A stretch of 64,000 nucleotides of DNA from Fimenecus sp963590415 (GTDB taxonomy: Bacteria; Bacillota; Clostridia; Oscillospirales; Acutalibacteraceae): positions 1-64,000 of the forward strand of contig CAVAPB010000010.1 of the NCBI GenBank assembly GCA_963590415.1, in the 5' to 3' direction. The notes under the pieces are model-generated. The model had not been told where the DNA came from, made no database searches, and saw only the letters and a program-made list of their open reading frames with translations. The position numbers and the translations under genes are program-made. The first letter of the stretch is position 1; each line of letters begins with the position of its first letter. This document shows positions 1 through 8,625 of this stretch, one piece after another.

Positions 1-54
1 TGAAGCTTCTTTATGATTTCCCTCAATGTTTTTGTCAACTTTTTGACAAATACC

Positions 55-118
55 CATGACAGCTCCCTCGTCAGAGGGAGCCTGTATCGGACAGCCGCAA
101 GGGCTGTCCCTACGGTAT
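55..118. repeat. compound palindromic intergenic repeat
   Basis: Two adjacent hairpins are visible. The first has arms GCTCCCTC (62-69) and GAGGGAGC (74-81). The second has arms GGACAGCC (89-96) and GGCTGTCC (102-109). The run TGTCCCTACGGTA that closes it recurs at 9026-9038 inside another palindrome, so both belong to one family of dispersed palindromic repeats. No open frame of note is present. Function is unknown. Confidence 0.6.
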
Positions 119-223
119 GATATAAAATATATTTTGATTGTAAGAGGAAGGCTTGGTTCTGCGTACATTCAGTTTACAAAACAAATCCGCGCCTGTATCC
201 GGGCGCCGCTTTCAAAGCCAATA

Positions 224-256
224 CACAAAAAACAAGGACGGAAAAGTCCGTCCTTG
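224..256 (-). terminator. intrinsic terminator of araA-araD
   Basis: Read leftward, arm CAAGGACGGA, loop CTTT and arm TCCGTCCTTG form a 10-bp stem followed by a run of six T. It lies 15 bases past the araD stop codon. Confidence 0.85.
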
Positions 257-270
257 AATGTTACATATAT

Positions 271-975
271 TTATTTCTGACCGTAATATGCGTTCTTGCC
301 GTGCTTGCGGTTATAATGCTTTGCGAGGAGATAATCCTCAATTCCGACCTGCTTTTGCTCAACTGCGGCAATCTGCTCCGTCCTCAAAGCCATTTTGGCA
401 ACCTCTTCGAGAATTAGCGCATTTTCAACCGCCTTGAAGCAGTTTTTGCCCCAACAGAACGGTCCGTGCCTGTGAATGAGAACCGCCGGACAGTCGTCGG
501 GATTTATATTTTCGTTCTTGAAGCACTCGACAATTACCTTGCCTGTGTTGAGCTCATATTCGCCTTCGACCTCGGCCTTTGTAAGTCCTCTTGTGCAGGG
601 GACGGAACGGTTTGCGAAATCTGCGTGCGTTGTGCCGTATGCCTTTATCTCCCTACCTGCCTGTGCAAAGGAGGTTGCCCGCGAAGAATGGGTATGAACA
701 ACGGCTCCGATACTCTTAAAATTCCTGTAAAGCTCAAGATGTGTGGGTGTGTCGGACGAGGGGTTGAGCGTGCCCTCGACAATGTTTCCGTCCAAATCGA
801 CAACCGCCATATCTTCGGCTTTCATGGTATCGTAGGGAACGCCCGACGGCTTGATGACAACCAAGCCTTTTTCCCTGTCGATTGCCGAAACATTGCCCCA
901 AGTCAGAACAACCAAGCCGAACTCTTTAAGCTGCATATTAGCCCTGTAAACATCCTGCTTTAACTGTTCAAGCAT
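271..975 (-). CDS. araD: L-ribulose-5-phosphate 4-epimerase
   Basis: This 234-aa class II aldolase-family protein interconverts L-ribulose 5-phosphate and D-xylulose 5-phosphate, feeding arabinose carbon into the pentose phosphate pathway. The HTHSSRATSFAQAG segment in the middle and HRHGPF further on carry the metal-binding histidines typical of AraD. Length is normal for the family (about 230 aa). Its ATG overlaps the araA stop codon by one base (TAATG), so the two are translationally coupled. No ribulokinase gene (araB) is present in the window, so the intermediate kinase step must be encoded elsewhere. Confidence 0.95.
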   Translation of the reverse strand: MLEQLKQDVYRANMQLKEFGLVVLTWGNVSAIDREKGLVVIKPSGVPYDTMKAEDMAVVDLDGNIVEGTLNPSSDTPTHLELYRNFKSIGAVVHTHSSRATSFAQAGREIKAYGTTHADFANRSVPCTRGLTKAEVEGEYELNTGKVIVECFKNENINPDDCPAVLIHRHGPFCWGKNCFKAVENALILEEVAKMALRTEQIAAVEQKQVGIEDYLLAKHYNRKHGKNAYYGQK

Positions 976-2444
976 TATTTGTTCCTCCAGATAACATCGT
1001 TGTATTCAAGCTCTTTTCTGAATTCGGGAATTTTTGTGTCCTTGTTGATATATACAAATTCAATACCCATAATCTCGGCAAAATCACGCATATGCTCTGC
1101 GGTAAGGTCGTACGAAAGCACCGAGTGATGCGCTCCGCCGGCATATATCCACGCCGTAGCCGAGGTTTTGAAGTCGGGAAGCGGCTTCCAAAGAACTCCC
1201 GCAACGGGAAGCTTGGGCATATCGTGCTCCTGCGTCTGACACTCAATGTCATTTACAATCATTCTGAACCTGTCGCCCATATCGACAAGCGAAACAACGA
1301 TAGCCGAGCCCTTTTTAGCCTTGAAAACAAGTCGTGCAGGGTCTTCCCTGTCGCCTATGCCGAGGGGATGAACCTGAATTTTCGGCTTTTCGCAGGCAAT
1401 GGTCGGGCAAACCTCAAGCATATGAGCACCGAGTATCATCTCATTGCCCTTTTCAAGATGAAGCGTGTAATCCTCCATAAAGGCAGTACCCTTGCCTATG
1501 CCCTCTGCCATAACCTTCATAATTCTCGTCATTGCGGCAACCTTCCAGTCGCCCTCCGCGCCGAAGCCGTAGCCCTGCCTCATAAGGTCCTGAGCCGCAA
1601 GTCCGGGAAGCTGACGAAGTCCCTGCAAATCCTCAAAATTCGTGTGGAACGCCTTGAAATTGCCCCTGTCAAGGAATTTCTTCAACGCAACCTCTTCCTT
1701 GGCCTGATAACGAACCGACTGAATGTTGTCGGTGTCAAATTCATATTCGTTTTCGTAAGCAATCATCTGCTCGTCGATTTCTTCCTCGGTTACCTTATCG
1801 ACTTCGGAAATAATATCGCCCACGCCGTAATGGTCAACGCTCCAGCCGAGCTTTATCAAAGCCTCGACCTTATCGCCCTCTGTAACGGCAACATTACGCA
1901 TATTGTCTGAAATACGAAGCACTCTGAGTTTCCTCGACTCAGCCGCGCCGACAGCCGCCCTCATCCAGATGCCTATCTGCCGTGTGAAATCCTCGTCCTG
2001 CCAGAAGCCGACAACAACCTTTCTGTTCATACGGAGTCTTGCGGCAATATAACCGTGCTCACGGTCGCCGTGCGCCGACTGATTAAGGTTCATAAAGTCC
2101 ATATCAATATCGTTCCACGGGATTTCGCGGTTGAACTGCGTGTTGAGATGAAGATAAGGCTTCCTCAACGCCGTAAGGCCCTTAACCCACATTTTTGACG
2201 GGGAGAAAGTGTGCATCCAGGTAATAACGCCCGCACAGTTCTCATCGTTGTTAGCCTCGTTCATTATGTTGTAGATTTCCTCGCTTGTCTTAACGCAGGG
2301 AAACCATTTTACGGTACAGGGAATATTTTTGTCGGCATTGAAGCCGTCAACCATTATTTTTGAATGTTTGTCAATTTCAATCAAGGTTTCCTCGCCGTAG
2401 AGAAACTGCGAACCGACAACAAAATAGAAAACATTGTTTTTCAT
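975..2444 (-). CDS. araA: L-arabinose isomerase
   Basis: This 489-aa cytoplasmic enzyme converts L-arabinose to L-ribulose, the first step of bacterial arabinose use. Family signatures are the N-terminal FVVGSQFLYGEE motif, GVITWMHTFSPSKMW and NTQFNREIPW near residues 80-110, and GAEGDWKVAAM around the active site. The length matches the family. It is the first gene of an araA-araD pair with its own promoter about 60 bases upstream. The start ATG follows AGGCGG at suitable spacing. Confidence 0.97.
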   Translation of the reverse strand: MKNNVFYFVVGSQFLYGEETLIEIDKHSKIMVDGFNADKNIPCTVKWFPCVKTSEEIYNIMNEANNDENCAGVITWMHTFSPSKMWVKGLTALRKPYLHLNTQFNREIPWNDIDMDFMNLNQSAHGDREHGYIAARLRMNRKVVVGFWQDEDFTRQIGIWMRAAVGAAESRKLRVLRISDNMRNVAVTEGDKVEALIKLGWSVDHYGVGDIISEVDKVTEEEIDEQMIAYENEYEFDTDNIQSVRYQAKEEVALKKFLDRGNFKAFHTNFEDLQGLRQLPGLAAQDLMRQGYGFGAEGDWKVAAMTRIMKVMAEGIGKGTAFMEDYTLHLEKGNEMILGAHMLEVCPTIACEKPKIQVHPLGIGDREDPARLVFKAKKGSAIVVSLVDMGDRFRMIVNDIECQTQEHDMPKLPVAGVLWKPLPDFKTSATAWIYAGGAHHSVLSYDLTAEHMRDFAEIMGIEFVYINKDTKIPEFRKELEYNDVIWRNK

Positions 2445-2502
2445 AATTTACCGCCTTTATATGTATTTGCCGAGCCGTGCCCGACCTTGTCCTAACTTTA
2501 AT

Positions 2503-2531
2503 ATTATATTATATCAGACTATTGTTTTCAA
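2503..2531 (-). promoter_or_regulatory. sigma-A promoter of araA-araD
   Basis: Read leftward, -35 TTGAAA (2526-2531), a 17-base spacer and -10 TATAAT (2503-2508). No AraR-like operator could be recognised next to it. Confidence 0.75.
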
Positions 2532-2567
2532 GCAGGAGATGAAAAGTTATATATGCAACAAACCGCC

Positions 2568-3073
2568 TTATTCCTTTTTATATTCTTTTGCAAGTTTGTA
2601 ATAGTGTTCCGCGTTGGCGATGATTTTGGCTGCGGCGTTTTCGTCTATATCGCCGACCTTTTTCGCAGGCATGCCCAAAATCAGCGAATTGTCGGGAAAC
2701 TCCTTGTTTTCCGTAACAAGCGCCCCTGCACCGACAAGGCAGTTTTTTCCGATTTTTGCTCCGTTTAATACAGTTGCGTTCATACCGATAAGTGAGCCGT
2801 CCCCTATTGTACAGCCGTGTATAACGGCATTGTGACCCACAGTAACATTTTTGCCGATAACAACGGGGTAGTTTTCGTCGCAGTGTACCGTGCAGTTGTC
2901 CTGAATATTGGAACCCTTACCACCGTGATTTTTGCCTCGTCGCCGCGGAGAACGGCGTTGAACCATACGGAGCTGTCCTCACAAAGTGTGACATTGCCGA
3001 TGACTTTTGCCCCCTCCGCCGTAAAGGCATACGGCGAAACCTCAGGCGAAATTCCGTTAAATTCAATAATCAT
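2568..3073 (-). pseudogene. gamma-carbonic anhydrase family protein, frameshifted
   Basis: Two overlapping leftward frames together give one left-handed beta-helix hexapeptide-repeat protein of about 168 aa (YrdA/PaaY type). The first frame begins at 3073 with MIIEFNGISPEVSPYAF and runs through SVWFNAVLRGDEAKIT. The family sequence then resumes in another frame at GKGSNIQDNCTVHCDENY and continues through VGHNAVIHGC to the end at 2568. Exactly one base is missing near 2922-2923, where the family normally has a two-residue IG-type step before KGSNIQ. Metal-ligand histidines (TVHC, GHNAVIH) are intact. It is either a true frameshift mutation or an assembly error. A clear ribosome site (GAGGTAAGG) precedes the start. 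Confidence 0.8.
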
Positions 3074-3103
3074 AAACCTTACCTCACAATATTTTTCAAT
3101 AAC

Positions 3104-3131
3104 ATTTTATCACTGAAACACACTTTTTCAA
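3104..3131 (-). promoter_or_regulatory. promoter of the gamma-carbonic anhydrase gene
   Basis: Read leftward, -35 TTGAAA (3126-3131), a 16-base spacer and -10 TAAAAT (3104-3109), about 30 bases upstream of the start codon. Confidence 0.6.
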
Positions 3132-3140
3132 ATAAGCCTC

Positions 3141-3171
3141 AAAAGACGGCGTTCGCAATGCGAACGCCGTC
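3141..3171 (-). terminator. intrinsic terminator after the esterase gene
   Basis: A perfect 13-bp stem, GACGGCGTTCGCA with TGCGAACGCCGTC, is followed leftward by TTTTGAGG. It lies directly downstream of the esterase stop codon. Confidence 0.8.
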
Positions 3172-3179
3172 ATAAGTGT

Positions 3180-4496
3180 TTATTCTGTGTGCATTTGGAA
3201 AAACTCAAGCATTTCGTCAATGGTCTGTCTGCTCTCTTCAAGGTCCGGATACGCAACGCTCGTTATGTGCCCAGACGACTTGTTCACGGTCAAGCCCCAG
3301 TCCCGATAAAAATGCTCCACTCCCTGCTCGGTCAAAACGCTGTCGAAGTGCTCTGCCGAGGAATGAAGAAAATCCCTTGAGCACGACACCATATAGCACG
3401 GCGGAAGCTCGCCCAGCGGTAAAACCTCTTCGGGCTGTAAATACGGATAATACGGCGAGTTTTTATAGTCAAAGCCGAAATAGCAGGATATGAGAGGAGC
3501 GTTGAAGCCCGTTTTCATATCGTACATACCCGAAACAAGACCCAGGGCGTCAATTTCAAGTCCCGACGGTGAAACGCCGTAAAGCTCGCAAAGCTCGGGG
3601 CTTGTCTCGACAAGCGGAACATAATATGCAAGGTTGCCGCCTGCGGAGTCGCCTGTAACATAGACCTTGCCGAGGTCGATATTGTAACTGTCGGCATTGT
3701 CGTTTACCCATTTGAACGCCGCCATAATGTCCTGAACCTGCGACGGATACAGAACATCTGGCGAAAGCCTGTAATTGACGCATACCACCGTGTAGCCTTT
3801 TTTTGCAAGCACGGAGCAGTAAATCTTATTCGAATCCTTGTCGCCCATCATAAGTCCGCCGCCGTGAATATCTATTATGACGGGGAGCTTTTCGCTCGTT
3901 CCCTCGGGATAATAAACATCGAGCATGTGCTCGTTTGTGCCGTCGTCGATATAGGAAATATCCTCAAGTCTGGTAACGCCCGTTTCCATTGTCTGCGAAG
4001 CCACCCTGCTCTTATCAAAGGCGGTAACAATGTCCCACACAATGGAGATAGCCTCTGTCACAAAGCCCTTGTTTGTAAGGTCGCCCATTGCCTCTGGGCT
4101 TATTTCGTTGAGCTTTGTATCAAGCGCAAACAGGCTGTTAAAAATGTCTGTAATCTCGTTTTCAACATCGCTGTATTCAATGCTTCCGCCCGAAAGTATA
4201 ACCTTTTTGATAAGCGAATAAAGCTTTGCAAAGACACTGTTTACCTGTTGTGCAAATTCGGTATCTCCGCCCGACTCGGCGGCGCTTATAAGCTTGTCAA
4301 TGTTCTTTTCCCTGCTCTCAAATTCACGGGTAAGTCCGCTTGCTATTTCGGCTTCGGTATATGCGCCGCTTCCTTTTGAAACAGCCTTTACCTTGTTTGA
4401 ATAATCGGTACGCCTTGCGAACAAATCGGTCTGATAGCATATCGTACCGGTAAGAGCTATGACGAGCGCAATGGAAATTATCCTGTTAAATCGCAT
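3180..4496 (-). CDS. alpha/beta hydrolase (esterase/lipase, HSL/BD-FAE type) with N-terminal membrane anchor
   Basis: A 438-aa protein if started at the ATG at 4494-4496; an in-frame TTG at 4526 would add ten residues. An N-terminal hydrophobic stretch (RIISIALVIALTGTICY) is a signal peptide or anchor, so the enzyme probably works outside the membrane. Residues about 40-170 are an unassigned helical region. The hydrolase domain follows, with the oxyanion motif IDIHGGG near 210 and the nucleophile elbow TGDSAGG near 284, typical of carboxylesterases that deacylate small esters or sugars. The ATG lies 7 bases after the stop of a 37-codon reading frame that contains its GAGGA ribosome site. Substrate unknown. 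Confidence 0.85.
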   Translation of the reverse strand: MRFNRIISIALVIALTGTICYQTDLFARRTDYSNKVKAVSKGSGAYTEAEIASGLTREFESREKNIDKLISAAESGGDTEFAQQVNSVFAKLYSLIKKVILSGGSIEYSDVENEITDIFNSLFALDTKLNEISPEAMGDLTNKGFVTEAISIVWDIVTAFDKSRVASQTMETGVTRLEDISYIDDGTNEHMLDVYYPEGTSEKLPVIIDIHGGGLMMGDKDSNKIYCSVLAKKGYTVVCVNYRLSPDVLYPSQVQDIMAAFKWVNDNADSYNIDLGKVYVTGDSAGGNLAYYVPLVETSPELCELYGVSPSGLEIDALGLVSGMYDMKTGFNAPLISCYFGFDYKNSPYYPYLQPEEVLPLGELPPCYMVSCSRDFLHSSAEHFDSVLTEQGVEHFYRDWGLTVNKSSGHITSVAYPDLEESRQTIDEMLEFFQMHTE

Positions 4497-4503
4497 AATC
4501 GTT

Positions 4504-4617
4504 TTATCCTCTGAAAAAAGACGCAACGACAGACGCTATGTACATCATAACGTCTGCCGTTTTTGTATTTCTGAAAATGTCAATCAAACGGTCTGAAAGT
4601 TCCTTAAAAGCTCTCAT
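4504..4617 (-). CDS. small protein of 37 aa between leuS and the esterase gene
   Basis: The frame starts at the ATG at 4615-4617, directly after the leuS stop codon, and is preceded by a strong AAGGTGA ribosome site at five-base spacing. The product begins MRAFKELSDRLIDIF and ends in a hydrophobic stretch (MMYIASVVASFFRG), so it could be a small amphipathic or membrane peptide. Its last codons contain the ribosome site of the downstream esterase gene and its stop lies 7 bases before that start, so it could also act as a coupling leader. I do not recognise a family. Confidence 0.5.
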   Translation of the reverse strand: MRAFKELSDRLIDIFRNTKTADVMMYIASVVASFFRG

Positions 4618-4626
4618 AAAATCACC

Positions 4627-7035
4627 TTATTTTGCGACGATATTTACAAGTCTTCCCTTAACATAGATTTCTTTGATTATATTTTTTCCGTTGAGTTCTT
4701 CGGCAATTTTTTCGTCGGCCTTTGCCGCAGCGATTGCCTCATCGTTTGAAGCGTCGGTTGCAACCTCGATTTTAGCGCGAAGCTTGCCGTTTATCTGCAC
4801 CGCTATTTCAACGGTATCGTCAACGCACTTTGCCTCGTCATATTCGGGCCATGTGCCGTCTTTCGCTATCATCTCTCCGTAGCCGAGAGCCGACCACATT
4901 TCCTCCGTAATATGAGGAGCAAATGGGTTTACAAGCAAAAGAAGCGTTTTAAGCTCTGCACGGTTTATTGTGCCGTTGTCATAGATTTGATTGAGAAGCG
5001 TCATCAGCGCCGCAATAGCGGTGTTGTATTTCATCGCCTCAATGTCCTCGCCGACCTTCTTTGTCGCCTTGTGAATTGCTGAGGAAAGCTCCTTTGAATA
5101 CTCGTCGCCGTCGGTCAAAATATCCTGAAGCTTCCATATACGGTCGATAAATCTCTTGCAGCCCTTAACGCTCGACTCGCTCCACGGAGCAGCCTGCTCG
5201 TAGTCGCCCATAAACAGAACATAGGTCCTCAAAACATCTGCGCCGTAAACATCAACAACTTCGTTCGGGTCAATGACATTGCCCTTTGATTTACTCATCT
5301 TAACGCCGTCGGGTCCCAAGATAAGTCCCTGCGCCGTTCTCTTGAGGTAAGGCTCCTTGAACGGTACTGCGCCGATGTCATAGAGGAAACGGTGCCAAAA
5401 TCTTGAATAGATGAGATGGCGTGTAACATGCTCCATACCGCCGTTGTACCAGTCAACGGGACCCCAGTATTTAAGCTTTTCGGGATCTGCCAGTGCCTTG
5501 TCGTTGTGCGGGTCGATATATCTCAGGAAATACCACGAAGAGCCTGCCCACTGAGGCATTGTGTCTGTTTCTCTTCTTGCGTCTGCGCCGCACTTCGGAC
5601 ACTTGCAGTTTACGAAGGAATCAATTTTCGCAAGCGGACTTTCACCGTCCTGTCCCGGTTCAAAGTTTTCAACCTTGGGCAATTTGAGCGGAAGCTCGTC
5701 ATAGGGAACGGGAACCATTCCGCAGTGAGGGCAGTAAACAATCGGTATGGGCTCGCCCCAATAGCGCTGACGGTTGAACGCCCAGTCCTTCATCTTATAC
5801 TGAACGCCCTCTTCGCCGATGCCCTTTTCTTCAAGGTATTCAATCATCTTTGCGATAGAGTCCTTTTTATTGCTCATACCGTTGAGGAAGCCCGAGTTTA
5901 CCATCTCGCCGTCGCCCGTATAAGCCTCAACCGAGATGTCTCCGCCCTTGATAACCTCGATTATATCAATGCCGAACTTCTTTGCGAAGTCGTAGTCTCT
6001 CTGGTCGTGAGCGGGAACAGCCATAATTGCGCCGGTACCGTAGCCCATCATAACATAGTCGGAAATATAAATCGGGATTTCCTTGCCGTTTACGGGGTTC
6101 TTTGCTGTAAAGCCTTGAAGCTTTACACCTGTTTTATCTTTTACAAGCTGTGTTCTCTCGAATTCAGTCTTTTTTGCACATTCCTGTCTGTACGCCCTGA
6201 CCTCATCCATATTACCGATAAGGTCCGCATATTTGTCAATTATGGGATGCTCGGGAGCCATAACCATAAAGGTTACGCCGAAAAGCGTGTCGGGACGGGT
6301 GGTGTAAATTCTGAAGCTCTCGTCAGCCTCGTTTACCTTGAAATTTACAAACGCACCCTTTGATTTACCTATCCAGTTTATCTGCTGAAGCTTGATGTTC
6401 GGGAGATAATCAACCTCGTCGAGACCTTCAAGGAGCTTATCCGCATATTTTGTGATACGGAGATACCAGACATCCTTTGATTTCTGAACAACATCGGAAT
6501 GGCAAATATCGCACTTGCCGCCCTGCGAGTCCTCGTTTGAAAGGACAACCTTACACGACGGGCAGTAGTTTACCAATGTCTTGTCACGGAAAGCAAGTCC
6601 GTTTTCAAACATTTTGAGGAATATCCACTGAGTCCACTTGTAGTAGTCCTCCTGAGTGGTGTCTATAACCCTTGTCCAGTCAAAGGAGAAGCCTACTCTT
6701 TTAAGCTGACTCGTAAACTTCTCTATGTTCATATCAGTAACTTTTCTCGGATGTATGCCTGTCTTTATAGCATAGTTTTCCGTGGGAAGTCCGTATGCGT
6801 CAAAGCCTATCGGGAAAAGCACATTGTAGCCCTGAAGGCGTCTTTTTCTCGAAACGACCTCAAGACCCGAATATGCCTTGATGTGTCCGACATGCATACC
6901 TGCGCCCGACGGATAAGGGAACTCGACAAGTCCGTAAAACTTCGGCTTATCCGAATTATCAACAGCGTTAAAAGCTCCCGCTTCGTCCCACTTTTTCTGC
7001 CATTTTTCTTCTGTCTGTCTGAAATTATAATCCAT
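4627..7035 (-). CDS. leuS: leucyl-tRNA synthetase
   Basis: 802 aa, the normal bacterial length. It charges tRNA-Leu with leucine in the cytoplasm. The class I HIGH-type motif appears in FPYPSGAGMHVGHIK near residues 40-55, the KMSKS motif near residue 580, and the CP1 editing domain with its TTRPDT motif lies between them. A zinc-binding CPSC...CDIC cluster (about 175-200) and a second Cys cluster (CPHCG, CKCPKCG) are visible. It is the last core gene of the yhbY-nadD-yqeK-rsfS-leuS group, with a 30-base gap after rsfS. Confidence 0.97.
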   Translation of the reverse strand: MDYNFRQTEEKWQKKWDEAGAFNAVDNSDKPKFYGLVEFPYPSGAGMHVGHIKAYSGLEVVSRKRRLQGYNVLFPIGFDAYGLPTENYAIKTGIHPRKVTDMNIEKFTSQLKRVGFSFDWTRVIDTTQEDYYKWTQWIFLKMFENGLAFRDKTLVNYCPSCKVVLSNEDSQGGKCDICHSDVVQKSKDVWYLRITKYADKLLEGLDEVDYLPNIKLQQINWIGKSKGAFVNFKVNEADESFRIYTTRPDTLFGVTFMVMAPEHPIIDKYADLIGNMDEVRAYRQECAKKTEFERTQLVKDKTGVKLQGFTAKNPVNGKEIPIYISDYVMMGYGTGAIMAVPAHDQRDYDFAKKFGIDIIEVIKGGDISVEAYTGDGEMVNSGFLNGMSNKKDSIAKMIEYLEEKGIGEEGVQYKMKDWAFNRQRYWGEPIPIVYCPHCGMVPVPYDELPLKLPKVENFEPGQDGESPLAKIDSFVNCKCPKCGADARRETDTMPQWAGSSWYFLRYIDPHNDKALADPEKLKYWGPVDWYNGGMEHVTRHLIYSRFWHRFLYDIGAVPFKEPYLKRTAQGLILGPDGVKMSKSKGNVIDPNEVVDVYGADVLRTYVLFMGDYEQAAPWSESSVKGCKRFIDRIWKLQDILTDGDEYSKELSSAIHKATKKVGEDIEAMKYNTAIAALMTLLNQIYDNGTINRAELKTLLLLVNPFAPHITEEMWSALGYGEMIAKDGTWPEYDEAKCVDDTVEIAVQINGKLRAKIEVATDASNDEAIAAAKADEKIAEELNGKNIIKEIYVKGRLVNIVAK

Positions 7036-7065
7036 AATTGCACCTCTGTATCGGTAGTGATTTAT

Positions 7066-7419
7066 TTATTCGGTTACCCACTCTGAAATATCGACCTCTT
7101 TTGCGTCCTGCCAGAGCTTTTCAAGGTTGAAGTTTTCCCTGTCGGCAGGCGTAAAGATGTGAACTATAACAGTCCCGTAGTCAAGCAAAATCCAGCCCGT
7201 GGTTCTGCCCTCGACATGGTCCGGTTCCTTTCCGAGAGCCGTAAGCTTTTCCTCCAACTCCTCGGCAAGCGCCTTTATATGGGTCGATGAAGTACCGCTT
7301 ACGATTACGAAATAATCCGCAACCGAGCTTAAATCGGTAATTTCAAGAGCAGTAATATTTTCCGCCTTTTTATTGTCAAGAATTTTGACGGCGTTTTCAA
7401 GCAGTTCCTTTGTCTGCAT
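7066..7419 (-). CDS. rsfS: ribosomal silencing factor
   Basis: RsfS (YbeB/Iojap) binds ribosomal protein L14 and blocks subunit joining when nutrients run short. The start chosen is the ATG at 7417-7419, which has AAAGGA eight bases upstream, giving about 117 aa beginning MQTKELLENAVKIL; an in-frame ATG three codons earlier and much longer extensions lack a good ribosome site. Family motifs are SVADYFVIVSGTS, the EGRTTGWILLDYG segment and VHIFTPADREN. It overlaps the end of yqeK by 23 bases, the usual nadD-yqeK-rsfS order of Bacillota. Confidence 0.93.
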   Translation of the reverse strand: MQTKELLENAVKILDNKKAENITALEITDLSSVADYFVIVSGTSSTHIKALAEELEEKLTALGKEPDHVEGRTTGWILLDYGTVIVHIFTPADRENFNLEKLWQDAKEVDISEWVTE

Positions 7420-8017
7420 TGTTTTCATCCTTTCCCGCTTTTTCCTTTTCGGAAATTGCGACTTCGTTATATGCACGTATGCTGTCGGGGTGAACGACAG
7501 CGCCCAGATCCACACATTCCTTTATTGTAAACCGTAAGCCGTAAAGCATTGCCTCTTCAAGGCTTCTGTCCGCCTTTTCCCTGATTACGTCAACATCGGG
7601 GTAATTGCGCTCGGCTGAGGTGTAGTCCGCTATATACAAGACCTTTTCAAGAAGCGACATATTCGCCCTTGCCGTAGTATGATAACGCACCGCAGAGAGT
7701 ATTTCCTCATCGGTCACATTAAGCTCGTGCCGCAAAAATGCCTCGCCGCTCATTGCGTGCCATATTTTCGGGTTTGCAAGCTCCGTCGGGGTCATTTTGT
7801 GAGAATACTTCTCGATTATCTCCCGCTGGATTTCGTAATCGGTATCCTTCATTATATCGTGAATAAGACCTGCCGTAAAGGCTTTATCCTCATCCGCGCC
7901 GTATTTTTTTGCAAGACGGCGAGCCTCGTCGGCAACATTGAGAGAGTGGTAAAACCTGTATTCGCTCAATCTTTTTTTGATTTCTTCGACAAATTCTTCA
8001 TTTCTTTCGGTATCCAT
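7397..8017 (-). CDS. yqeK: HD-domain hydrolase YqeK (bis(5'-nucleosyl)-tetraphosphatase)
   Basis: The start chosen is the ATG at 8015-8017, preceded by AGAGGA; this gives about 206 aa beginning MDTERNEEF. The HD phosphohydrolase metal site is seen in RFYHSLNVADEA, GLIHDIMKD and the following WHAMSGE and VRYHTT histidines. YqeK proteins of Bacillota cleave Ap4A to ADP symmetrically. The start lies inside the 3' end of nadD and the end overlaps rsfS, so the three genes are tightly coupled. Confidence 0.92.
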   Translation of the reverse strand: MDTERNEEFVEEIKKRLSEYRFYHSLNVADEARRLAKKYGADEDKAFTAGLIHDIMKDTDYEIQREIIEKYSHKMTPTELANPKIWHAMSGEAFLRHELNVTDEEILSAVRYHTTARANMSLLEKVLYIADYTSAERNYPDVDVIREKADRSLEEAMLYGLRFTIKECVDLGAVVHPDSIRAYNEVAISEKEKAGKDENNADKGTA

Positions 8018-8624
8018 AAAGTCCTCTGTCCTCGATATATTTTCTGACCGCAGGGTCAAGGTATCTGTCGGTGTTTTCGCCCGATTTTAATAAATTGCGA
8101 AGCTCAGTGGAGCTTATCTCAAACGGCTTTACGGGGGAAATGATTATACCGTCTCCGCAAAGACCGTCAATCGGTATTTTGAGCACTTCTTCCGAATAGC
8201 GTCTTAATCCGTCAATGCTTTCCTCTTCGCACCTTGAAGCGACGCACAGCGTGCACATATCAAGTATTTCACGGTATTCATACCATTTTGCGAACATCAG
8301 GAACATATCCGAGCCGACTATAAGATACAGCTCGTCGTTCGGGTACAGCTTTTTAAGCTCACGCAGGGTATAAACCGTGTAGCTGTCCGTTTCCCGCTCG
8401 GTTTCAAGGCTGCTTATCTCAAACAGCCCGTCCGAAAAGGCGAGACGGCACATATTGAGCCTGTCCGTATCCGACTCCAAGCCCTCCGCCGATTTGTGCA
8501 CGGGAGCCTTGTCGGGAATTATCAGCACCCTGTCAAGCCCGAGATTTTTTGCGAACTCGGCAGCAAGACGGGTATGTCCCTTGTGCGGCGGGTTGAAAGT
8601 TCCGCCGAAAACACCTGTTTTCAT
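7998..8624 (-). CDS. nadD: nicotinate-nucleotide adenylyltransferase
   Basis: 208-aa cytoplasmic nucleotidyltransferase that makes deamido-NAD from nicotinate mononucleotide and ATP. The N-terminal GGTFNPPHKGH (HxGH-type, residues 7-17) and the C-terminal ISSTELRN (SSTxxR) motifs are the two halves of the family active site. Length is normal. It starts one base after the yhbY stop and overlaps yqeK. Confidence 0.95.
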   Translation of the reverse strand: MKTGVFGGTFNPPHKGHTRLAAEFAKNLGLDRVLIIPDKAPVHKSAEGLESDTDRLNMCRLAFSDGLFEISSLETERETDSYTVYTLRELKKLYPNDELYLIVGSDMFLMFAKWYEYREILDMCTLCVASRCEEESIDGLRRYSEEVLKIPIDGLCGDGIIISPVKPFEISSTELRNLLKSGENTDRYLDPAVRKYIEDRGLYGYRKK

Positions 8625-8625
8625 A

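Noticed and set aside
466..963. Long rightward frame inside araD
   Set aside because: It is antisense to a clear araD gene, has no ribosome site and no recognisable motif; high codon bias of the real gene leaves such shadows open.
1092..1910. 272-codon rightward frame inside araA
   Set aside because: Antisense shadow of araA; no promoter, ribosome site or family features.
5416..6363. 315-codon rightward frame inside leuS
   Set aside because: Antisense to leuS, whose motifs are complete; the Cys-rich, irregular product matches no family.
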